The notes beneath the pieces are model-generated. The model made no database searches, was not told the origin of the DNA, and worked only from the letters and a program-made list of their open reading frames with translations. A DNA stretch of 47,473 nucleotides from Peribacillus psychrosaccharolyticus ATCC 23296 (lineage in GTDB: Bacteria; Bacillota; Bacilli; Bacillales; DSM-1321): contig NZ_AJTN02000251.1 of assembly GCF_000305495.1 (NCBI RefSeq), positions 1 to 47,473 on the forward strand. Direction: 5' to 3'. Shown here piece after piece: positions 40,801-47,473 of this stretch. Position numbers and translations under genes: made by a program. Within the stretch, counting starts at the first letter, position 1; each line of letters begins with the position of its first letter.

Positions 40801-41342
40801 TTATCGATATAATTCAATAATTTGATTGGCTATATATTCAGAACTAAAATGGACGCCGTCCTTTAGCCACCACATGATGATCCCAAGAATAGAGGCTGCG
40901 AGAATATCCATTGATAACGTTATTTTTCTCGTTACAGCCTCTTCCCTTTCACGTTGTACGACGATGGAGTCCTTTAAAATCATTTGGGATTTTTTTTGAA
41001 ACCAGGGTGTTCAAATAGGACCGCAAAAAGTTTCCGATGCTTATAAAAATAATCTAAAAAAGTGATTAATTGTTTTTCATTATTTACATTATCGATTTGC
41101 AAAACAGGAGACATTTCCAACGACAAGTCGTCGAAAATATCGTGAACTAATTGTTTTAATAAATCTCCAATATCTATAAAGTGTAAATAAAAAGTGGCAC
41201 GATTCAAATCTGCCCGTTTAGCTATTTTTTGTACGGTAAGCTTTGAGATATCTGGATTTTCAATCAATAAGTCTGCGACAGCTGCTTTAATCATTCGTTT
41301 GGAGCGAATGGCACGAGGATCCTGTTTTTTTTGTATAGTCAC
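40801..41342 (-). pseudogene. TetR-family regulator, frameshifted at a poly-A tract
   Basis: Frames 40980-41342 and 40801-40983 together encode a TetR-type protein of about 180 residues. The N-terminal helix-turn-helix is intact (LTVQKIAKRADLNRATFYLHF). The first frame stops after HPGFKKNPK; the second begins ILKDSIVVQREREEA and ends with the dimerisation helices. The break is at an A8 run (minus strand, near 40990-40997): one more A would join the frames as HPGFKKKSQMILKDS. It may be a true mutation, a homopolymer sequencing error, or a tract read through by polymerase slippage. It is divergent from the MFS exporter, so it is its likely repressor. Confidence 0.78.
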
Positions 41343-41509
41343 TTTACCTCTCCTTCATCTATAATCTCGTACTTCTTTTATATATTTTAAAAATATGTTG
41401 TTTACTTAACACTTTATAAAAAATTGGTAATAGGCAGCTTAAAAAATGAATGTTACCATCTATTTTATTGACACTGTGTAAAAAAAGCAAATGAGGAGAG
41501 GAATATAAT

Positions 41510-42940
41510 TTGACCGAATCAATCAATAAAAAAGTACTGTTAACCGTGTTAATTTTAGGGTGTTTTTTATCCACACTTAATCAAACACTGTTGAATGTTG
41601 CGTTAAGTAACTTAATGGAGGTATTTACTGTATCTGCTACAACTGTACAGTGGATTTCTACAGGTTTTATGTTGGTTAATGGGGTCTTGATCCCTATTAC
41701 TGCCTATTTAATGAAACGTTTTTCTACCCGCCAGTTATTTATAAGTTCGATGCTGTTCTTATTAATAGGCTCCATTTTGTGCGCAGTATCACCAAACTTC
41801 GCCGTCTTACTAACAGGCCGTATGATCCAAGCCATTGGGGCAGGAATTATTATGCCATTGCTTATGAGCGTGGTTATGTTTATTTTCCCACCAGAAAAAA
41901 GAGGCAGTATGATGGGGTTAATGGGACTAGCCATAATTTTTGCTCCGGCCATTGCACCGACATTGGCAGGTTTTGTGATCGAATATTATTCATGGCGTTG
42001 GTTATTTATCGGAATCATACCTTTTGTAGTAGTCGTCATTTTATTAGCCATGAAATATTTAATTAACGTGACAGGTACTGAAAAAGCGAAGTTGGATATA
42101 GTAAGCGTTATATTATCGACTGTCGGATTTGGACTTATTTTGTATGGGTTCAGTAATGCGGGCAGCCATGGTTGGGATGACAAGATTGTCCTAGCTTCCA
42201 TACTTGTGGGAGTCGTGACGATCGCTATTTTCTGTCATCGACAAATCAAATCTGCTGACCCCCTTCTTAACTTGTCCGTTTTTAACTACAAGGTTTTTAC
42301 GCTAACATCGATTATCAACATTTTTGTCACTATGATGATGTATGCGGATATGATTTTATTACCGATTTATTTACAGAACGGTAGAGGATTTTCTGCATTT
42401 GACGCTGGTTTATTATTGTTACCGGGTGCGATTATCAATGCCTTTATGTCTCCCGTGACAGGAAAGTTATTTGACCGCTTTGGTGCAAAGCCATTATTCA
42501 TTATTGGTTTGATTTTTATCATTCCTTCAATGTGGGTGGTTACCGATTTAACAGAATCAACAACCTTTATTTTCTTAATGGTACGTACGATATTCCTTCG
42601 TATAGGGTTAAGTTTTATCACAATGCCCTTGAACACCGCTGGTTTGAATGCCTTACCAAAAACACTCGTGACGCATGGTACAGCTGTGAATAATACCGTT
42701 CGCCAAATTGCTGGTGCAATCGGAACGGCTGTAGTTGTTACGGTTTTTACAGCACAAACCACCAAGCACGCAGAAACCTTACTAGAAGAAACACCAAATG
42801 CAACGGCTGAAGCTGTCCGCTCACTTGCATCGATTTTCGGATCAAGTGATGCCTATTATTTCATGACAATCCTAGCTATTATCGCATTTGTATTAACACT
42901 ATTTATTCCATCTAAAGCAAAGATGAAACAATCATCATAA
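41510..42940 (+). CDS. MFS multidrug exporter, DHA2 (EmrB/QacA) family
   Basis: A 476-residue proton antiporter with about 12-14 membrane segments. Family motifs: LNQTLLNVALSNLM in segment 1, the GRMIQAIGAGIIMPLL motif C region, and FGLILYGFSNAG. Initiation is at TTG 41510 with GAGGAGAGG upstream; no nearby ATG fits. It is divergent from the TetR-type gene. In the 167-base gap, TGGTAA (41425) and TTACCA (41453) and a near-palindrome TTGACACTGTGTAAA (41468-41482) are possible operator parts. The exported compound is unknown. Confidence 0.87.
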   Translation: MTESINKKVLLTVLILGCFLSTLNQTLLNVALSNLMEVFTVSATTVQWISTGFMLVNGVLIPITAYLMKRFSTRQLFISSMLFLLIGSILCAVSPNFAVLLTGRMIQAIGAGIIMPLLMSVVMFIFPPEKRGSMMGLMGLAIIFAPAIAPTLAGFVIEYYSWRWLFIGIIPFVVVVILLAMKYLINVTGTEKAKLDIVSVILSTVGFGLILYGFSNAGSHGWDDKIVLASILVGVVTIAIFCHRQIKSADPLLNLSVFNYKVFTLTSIINIFVTMMMYADMILLPIYLQNGRGFSAFDAGLLLLPGAIINAFMSPVTGKLFDRFGAKPLFIIGLIFIIPSMWVVTDLTESTTFIFLMVRTIFLRIGLSFITMPLNTAGLNALPKTLVTHGTAVNNTVRQIAGAIGTAVVVTVFTAQTTKHAETLLEETPNATAEAVRSLASIFGSSDAYYFMTILAIIAFVLTLFIPSKAKMKQSS

Positions 42941-42945
42941 TGCAG

Positions 42946-42979
42946 AGCCGGCACATTCCTAACGATGTGCCGGCTTTTC
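42946..42979 (+). terminator. Terminator after the MFS gene
   Basis: AGCCGGCACAT (42946-42956) pairs with ATGTGCCGGCT (42965-42975), followed by T4. Confidence 0.85.
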
Positions 42980-43071
42980 CTTATTCAGCTGCTTAGGAGC
43001 CTGCTGGGCAATTTCTTCCTTAAAATTATGTTATATTATACGGTAAATAGTTAGTAAGGGAGTTCGAATAT

Positions 43072-45261
43072 ATGGTAAAAAGTGTAGTCATTGCTGAGAA
43101 GCCTTCAGTTGCACGTGATATAGCAAATGTATTGAAATGTACTAAAAAAGGAAATGGCTTTTTAGAAGGCGATAAATACATCGTTACTTGGGCATTAGGC
43201 CATTTAGTTACACTAGCAGACCCAGAAGCGTATGATGCTAAATTTAAATCATGGAATTTAGAAGACCTTCCCATGCTTCCCGATCAAATGAAGTTAGTTG
43301 TGATGAAACAAACGGGGAAGCAGTTCAATACGGTAAAAGCGCAATTAACCCGTAATGATGTGAATGAAATCATTGTCGCGACTGATGCGGGGCGAGAAGG
43401 AGAATTAGTTGCACGTTGGATTATTGATAAAGCAAAAGTCCATAAACCCATCAAACGTCTCTGGATATCTTCTGTAACAGATAAAGCGATAAAAGATGGA
43501 TTTAATAACTTAAAACCTGGTAAAGATTATGAAAACTTATATGCTTCTGCCGTAGCCCGTTCGGAGGCTGATTGGTATATAGGTTTGAATGCTACGCGTG
43601 CCTTAACAACAAAATATAATGCACAATTAAACTGCGGCCGTGTACAAACACCAACCGTTGCAATGGTTGCAGCACGTGAAGATGAAATTAAACATTTTAA
43701 GCCTCAAACATACTATGGAATCGAAGCCAAAACACCTGGTCTTTCATTAACTTGGCAGGATGCAAATGGGAATAGTCGGAGTTTTAATAAAGAAAAGACC
43801 GACGAAATCGTGAAATCACTTGGCAGCAAAGACGCTTCTATTATAGCCATTGACCGCAAAGCAAAGAAAACATTTGCACCTGCTCTATATGACTTAACTG
43901 AATTACAACGTGATGCAAATAAAATTTTTGGCTATTCTGCTAAAGAAACTTTAAATATTATGCAAAAACTGTATGAGCAGCATAAAGTCTTAACTTATCC
44001 GCGTACAGATTCACGTTATTTAACTTCTGATATTGTAAGTACACTCCCTGAGCGTTTAAAAGCATGTGCTGTAGGTGACTATCGTTCTCTTGCCAATAAA
44101 GTATTAACTAAACCTATTAAAGCAACAAAAGCATTTGTAGATGATAGTAAAGTAAGTGATCACCATGCCATCATTCCAACTGAAGATTATGTGAATATTT
44201 CTTCCTTCACTGACAAAGAACGCAAAATTTACGACCTTGTCGTGAAACGTTTCTTAGCTGTTTTATTCCCTGCGTTTGAATATGAGCAATTAACCGTACA
44301 AACCAAGATCGGTGATCATACGTTTATTGCGAAAGGGAAAACAGTGATTCATTCTGGCTGGAAAGAAGTTTATGCCAATCATTTTGATGACGAAGATTCG
44401 AAAGACGATGTGAAAGAGCAGCTATTGCCTAAACTTGAAAAAGGCGATGTTTTAAAGACAAATTTAATCACTCAAACGTCAGGCCAAACAAAGCCGCCTG
44501 CCCGCTTTAATGAGGCGACTTTACTATCAGCTATGGAAAACCCTGCGAAATATATAAAAACAGACGATAAGCAGCTTGCAGACACATTAAGATCAACTGG
44601 CGGACTTGGTACAGTTGCCACTCGCGCCGAAATCATTGATAAATTGTTTAATTCATTCCTATTTGAAAAACGCGGTGGTAAGGAAATCTATATGACTTCT
44701 AAAGGACGTCAGCTGTTAGATTTAGTGCCGGAAAAGCTAAAATCGCCTGCAACAACAGCTGAATGGGAACAAAAGCTTGAGCAAATCGCAAAAGGGAAAC
44801 TGAAAAAAGATGCTTTTATTAATGAAATGAAACATCATACAAAAGAGATTGTCAAAGAAATTAAAGCTAGCGATAAAAAGTATAAACACGATAACATTTC
44901 CACCAAGTCGTGCCCTGACTGCGGTAAACCAATGCTTGAAGTAAACAATAAAAAGGGAAAAATGCTAGTCTGTCAAGATCGTGAATGTGGTCATAGGAAG
45001 AATGTTGCCCGCGTAACCAATGCACGCTGCCCACAATGTAAAAAGAAAATGGAACTGCGTGGTGAAGGTGACGGTCAAACCTTCGCATGTAAATGCGGCT
45101 ATCGCGAAAAACTTTCTGCTTTTGAAGCAAGACGTAAAAAAGAATCTGGTGGAAAAGTAGATAAACGAACAGTACAAAAATACTTAAAAGAGCAAGAAAA
45201 AGAAGCTGAACCAATTAATAATCCGTTTGCTGATCTATTAAAAGGAATGAAATTTGATTAA
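43072..45261 (+). CDS. topB: DNA topoisomerase III
   Basis: A type IA topoisomerase of 729 residues that decatenates and relaxes DNA. The Toprim domain is at the N-terminus (SVVIAEKPSVARDIANVL, with the acidic ATDAGREGELVARW). The catalytic tyrosine is Y309 in LTYPRTDSRYL. The C-terminus has one CxxC...CxxxCG-type and one CPQC...CKCG zinc ribbon. The length matches B. subtilis TopB (727). AAGGGAG precedes the ATG. The gene is monocistronic and looks chromosomal; no plasmid or conjugation genes are near. Confidence 0.95.
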   Translation: MVKSVVIAEKPSVARDIANVLKCTKKGNGFLEGDKYIVTWALGHLVTLADPEAYDAKFKSWNLEDLPMLPDQMKLVVMKQTGKQFNTVKAQLTRNDVNEIIVATDAGREGELVARWIIDKAKVHKPIKRLWISSVTDKAIKDGFNNLKPGKDYENLYASAVARSEADWYIGLNATRALTTKYNAQLNCGRVQTPTVAMVAAREDEIKHFKPQTYYGIEAKTPGLSLTWQDANGNSRSFNKEKTDEIVKSLGSKDASIIAIDRKAKKTFAPALYDLTELQRDANKIFGYSAKETLNIMQKLYEQHKVLTYPRTDSRYLTSDIVSTLPERLKACAVGDYRSLANKVLTKPIKATKAFVDDSKVSDHHAIIPTEDYVNISSFTDKERKIYDLVVKRFLAVLFPAFEYEQLTVQTKIGDHTFIAKGKTVIHSGWKEVYANHFDDEDSKDDVKEQLLPKLEKGDVLKTNLITQTSGQTKPPARFNEATLLSAMENPAKYIKTDDKQLADTLRSTGGLGTVATRAEIIDKLFNSFLFEKRGGKEIYMTSKGRQLLDLVPEKLKSPATTAEWEQKLEQIAKGKLKKDAFINEMKHHTKEIVKEIKASDKKYKHDNISTKSCPDCGKPMLEVNNKKGKMLVCQDRECGHRKNVARVTNARCPQCKKKMELRGEGDGQTFACKCGYREKLSAFEARRKKESGGKVDKRTVQKYLKEQEKEAEPINNPFADLLKGMKFD

Positions 45262-45272
45262 CGTAAATTCGG

Positions 45273-45299
45273 CGGAGAAGTGTATATTCTCCGTCTTTT
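45273..45299 (+). terminator. Terminator after topB
   Basis: CGGAGAA (45273-45279) pairs with TTCTCCG (45287-45293), followed by TCTTTTCTT. Confidence 0.65.
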
Positions 45300-45354
45300 C
45301 TTGCTTGGATGTCAGCTGGATTATCTCAATTATTTCCCAAGAAATTTGTCGAGT

Positions 45355-45383
45355 TTAACAGGAATATCGCGATTTCCTGTTAA
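45355..45383. repeat. Near-perfect inverted repeat upstream of the ABC-F gene
   Basis: TTAACAGGAA ... TTCCTGTTAA with a partly palindromic centre (ATCGCGAT), 10-bp arms plus 4 inner pairs with a single bulged T. It lacks a U-run, so it may be a regulator-binding site or leader structure rather than a terminator. Confidence 0.6.
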
Positions 45384-45472
45384 TTTCCAATGGTAAGCCA
45401 TAGCATTTTTAGTAGATTTTTAGTATGATGAAAGGTAGAGATTTTTCAAACTTATTGGAGGTTCAACAATTA

Positions 45473-47035
45473 ATGAGCTTACTTACTATAGATAAATTAG
45501 GTCACAGCTTTGGTGACCGCATGCTTTTCAGTGATGTTTCCTTCCGTTTAATGGCCGGTGAACATGTTGGTTTGGTCGGTGCAAATGGTGTTGGAAAATC
45601 AACAATGATGAATATTATTACTGGACAGCTTATTCATGATGAAGGCCGCGTAGAATGGTCTCCGAGTACGAATTATGGTTATTTAGATCAGCATACAGTG
45701 CTTACAAAAGGGAAAACAATGCGCGATATTCTTAACGAAGCATTTCTACCCTTGTTTGAACAGGAAAAACGATTGAATGAAGTAACAGAAAAAATGGGAT
45801 CCGCGACTCCTGAAGAATTGGAAGAACTTCTTGAGGAAATGGGACTCATTCAAGATAAATTAGAAGCTGGGAATTTTTATAATCTTGATAAAAAAGTCGA
45901 TGAAGCAGCTCACGGCTTAGGTCTTGATGCAGTAGGACTTGATCGGGATGTTTCCTCACTAAGTGGTGGACAGCGTACGAAGGTCCTATTAGCGAAGTTA
46001 CTGCTTGAGCAGCCAGAAGTATTACTTCTAGATGAACCGACGAACCATCTTGATGTGGAACATATTCGTTGGTTGAGCAACTATTTGAAAGATTACCCTC
46101 ATGCCTTCCTGTTAATTTCCCATGATACAGAGTTCATGAACAGCGTTGTTGGTGTCATTTTCCACTTAGAGTTTTCAAGGTTAACCCGCTATACAGCTAA
46201 CTATGAGAAATTCCTAGAGTTATCCGAACTCAATAAGAGTCAACATATCAGCGCGTATGAAAAGCAACAGGATTTCATTAAGAAACAAGAAGAGTTTATC
46301 AATAAGAATAAAGCACGGGCTTCGAGCAGTGGACGTGCCAAGAGTCGTGAGAAACAGTTATCACGTATTGATCTAATTGAAAAGCCGGAATCAGCGGCGA
46401 GACCAACCTTCGAGTTCAAGGAATCACGCAGCAGCAGCCGTTTTGTTTTTGAAAGTGAAGAACTTGAAATTGGGTATGATCATCCCCTGTTCCCGAAACT
46501 AACAACAACAATTGAGCGCGGTGAAAAAATTGCAATCGTCGGCTGTAACGGAGTCGGTAAATCTACTCTACTAAAAACCATATTGGGTGATATTAAACCA
46601 CTCAGCGGTAAAAGTGTCTTTGGTGATTACCTCTTCCCATCTTACTTTGAACAAGAAGTGAAAGCAGATAAAATTACACCACTTGATGATGTGTGGAATG
46701 CCTTCCCTCATCTTGAGCAAGGTCAAGTCCGCTCGATTCTTGCACGCGTTGGGTTAAAAAACGACCATATTACTCGTCAACTTAGTCAATTAAGCGGAGG
46801 CGAGCACGCGAAGGTCCGCCTATGTAAATTAATGCTTACTGAAAGCAACTGGCTTTTATTTGATGAACCGACGAACCATCTGGACATCGTAGCCAAAGAA
46901 GAGCTTCAACGGGCAATGAAAGCCTACAAAGGAACCATCCTGCTCGTATGCCATGAACCTGACTTCTATGAAGACTGGGTAACAAAGGTATGGGACGTTG
47001 AAGAATGGTTTAATGAAGTTCACTCAGCAGAATAA
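45473..47035 (+). CDS. ABC-F family ATPase, YfmM-like
   Basis: A 520-residue soluble tandem ABC ATPase without membrane segments, of the ABC-F group that acts on ribosomes. The two nucleotide-binding domains have GANGVGKS and GCNGVGKS (Walker A) and LSGGQRTKV and LSGGEHAKV (signatures), each with LLDEPTNHLD or LFDEPTNHLD. The interdomain linker (about 245-315) is helical and charged. The ATG at 45473 is chosen because the protein then starts MSLLTIDKLGHSFGD as in B. subtilis YfmM; GGAGG is about 11 bases upstream. An in-frame ATG at 45425 adds 16 non-family residues. The gene is monocistronic, with an inverted repeat in its leader. Confidence 0.87.
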   Translation: MSLLTIDKLGHSFGDRMLFSDVSFRLMAGEHVGLVGANGVGKSTMMNIITGQLIHDEGRVEWSPSTNYGYLDQHTVLTKGKTMRDILNEAFLPLFEQEKRLNEVTEKMGSATPEELEELLEEMGLIQDKLEAGNFYNLDKKVDEAAHGLGLDAVGLDRDVSSLSGGQRTKVLLAKLLLEQPEVLLLDEPTNHLDVEHIRWLSNYLKDYPHAFLLISHDTEFMNSVVGVIFHLEFSRLTRYTANYEKFLELSELNKSQHISAYEKQQDFIKKQEEFINKNKARASSSGRAKSREKQLSRIDLIEKPESAARPTFEFKESRSSSRFVFESEELEIGYDHPLFPKLTTTIERGEKIAIVGCNGVGKSTLLKTILGDIKPLSGKSVFGDYLFPSYFEQEVKADKITPLDDVWNAFPHLEQGQVRSILARVGLKNDHITRQLSQLSGGEHAKVRLCKLMLTESNWLLFDEPTNHLDIVAKEELQRAMKAYKGTILLVCHEPDFYEDWVTKVWDVEEWFNEVHSAE

Positions 47036-47041
47036 AGATAG

Positions 47042-47074
47042 AAAGAGAGTTCCCCTATGGAACTCTCTTTTTTT
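47042..47074 (+). terminator. Terminator after the ABC-F gene
   Basis: AAAGAGAGTTCC (47042-47053) pairs with GGAACTCTCTTT (47059-47070), loop CCTAT, followed by T-run. Confidence 0.88.
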
Positions 47075-47114
47075 GGGGAAATAATCTTAAACCATTCAGC
47101 ATTTAGTGCGCTTT

Positions 47115-47455
47115 TTCGGCACGATCAACGTAACGTTTAACGACAATCATCACTTATTCGGCACCATTATGACCGCTTCACGAGTTCTTGGGTTTGGCTC
47201 TTGTGAAAATAGTGTATCTTTATTTTTTGTTTCGTTGGCTTCGCTTTTTTCCTTTTAGGGACTCTTTTTTGATAAAACCAGATCTTTTTGGACCAGTTAG
47301 CTTTATGAATTCACCATTATCCCGGCTCATTTAGCTCTGCCGGGCTTACATTCTGCCGTTTCTTACCTTTATTCGGCCCAAAATGAGGTTGATTCAGCCC
47401 AAACTTAAAAATATTCGGCCCTAACTCCATGTGATTCTTCCCTTGCCGCCGCTGC
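47115..47455. repeat. Degenerate repeats with 21-nt period (TTCGGCCC / TTCGGCA heads)
   Basis: Heads at 47351 (TTCTGCCG), 47372 (TTCGGCCC), 47393 (TTCAGCCC), 47414 (TTCGGCCC) and 47435 (TTCTTCCC) are exactly 21 bases apart. A weaker run earlier has TTCGGCA at 47115 and 47157 (two periods, with TTTAACG between). The rest of each unit is not conserved. The 438 bases after the ABC-F gene hold no supportable gene besides this. Confidence 0.75.
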
Positions 47456-47473
47456 ATTACTTGCTGCATCAAT

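Noticed and set aside
42367-42765. 132-codon minus-strand frame inside the MFS gene
   Set aside because: It is the reverse complement of membrane segments of a clear exporter; no ribosome-binding site.
1-47473. CRISPR arrays, insertion sequences, prophage or plasmid genes
   Set aside because: No spacer-type repeats, transposase, integrase or phage structural frames were seen. The 21-nt blocks lack the conserved repeat length needed for CRISPR.

Overview
The window is chromosomal DNA from an endospore-forming member of the Bacillaceae (low-GC Firmicutes). The evidence is sporulation genes (rsfA, gerQ, a pbpG-type penicillin-binding protein), bacillithiol and coproheme-dependent heme enzymes, and a gene order matching the Bacillus subtilis ywh-ywg-ywf-ywd neighbourhood (pbpG, ywhD, ywhC, ywhB, ywgA, ywfO, rsfA, lipL, pta, hemQ, gerQ, ywdK, ywdI, ung, pdxK). 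That neighbourhood lies on the origin-proximal left arm in B. subtilis. A perfect 16-bp parS site (11437-11452) fits an origin-proximal position. The species cannot be named from the sequence alone.

Layout. 1-19 kb: core ywh/ywg/ywf/ywd genes, with a phospholipase-D-like protein, a general-stress protein, a molybdopterin block (mobA-moaE-moaD-moeB), pdxK and the bacillithiol pair yojF-bshB2. 19-22.5 kb: a PQQ-type sugar dehydrogenase-like lipoprotein, a Cof-type HAD phosphatase and a tandem P-loop ATPase. 22.5-33 kb: ybaK, then a twelve-gene leftward cobalamin operon headed by a cobalamin riboswitch. The operon imports corrinoids (BtuF, BtuC, BtuD-CbiZ), remodels and rebuilds the side chain (CbiZ, CbiB, threonine-phosphate decarboxylase, CobU), adenosylates cobalt (PduO-type), and obtains the lower-ligand nucleoside by alpha-ribazole import and phosphorylation (CblT, CblS) before CobS and CobC finish the coenzyme. 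It contains no corrin-ring genes and no cobT. 33-37 kb: gluconate operon gntR-gntK-gntP with its operator, lacking gntZ. 37-40 kb: HAD hydrolase, an orphan membrane protein, tRNA-Arg(CCU), ctaG and a DUF2243 gene. 40-43 kb: a tandem cluster of tiny peptide genes behind a sigma-B-like promoter, then a frameshifted TetR gene divergent from an MFS exporter. 43-47.5 kb: topB, an ABC-F ATPase, and an intergenic tail of 21-nt-periodic repeats.

The most unusual items are: (1) three near-identical 23-codon genes in tandem (40141-40548), each with an almost perfect Shine-Dalgarno sequence, followed by a 51-codon gene, all behind a sigma-B-like promoter; (2) two separate intergenic blocks of degenerate repeats with an exact 21-nt period but different head motifs (18923-19048 and 47351-47455); (3) a 56-codon four-cysteine gene after ung with a TTG start, beside parS; (4) a CobU paralogue with an altered Walker A inside the cobalamin operon. 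Two genes (ywgA and the TetR regulator) carry single-base frameshifts that may be real or may be sequencing errors.

Regulatory sequences are annotated where the match is good: sigma-F type (rsfA), sigma-E type (gerQ), sigma-B type (yflT-like gene and peptide cluster), GntR operator, cobalamin riboswitch with downstream terminator, and many hairpin terminators, several shared by convergent genes.
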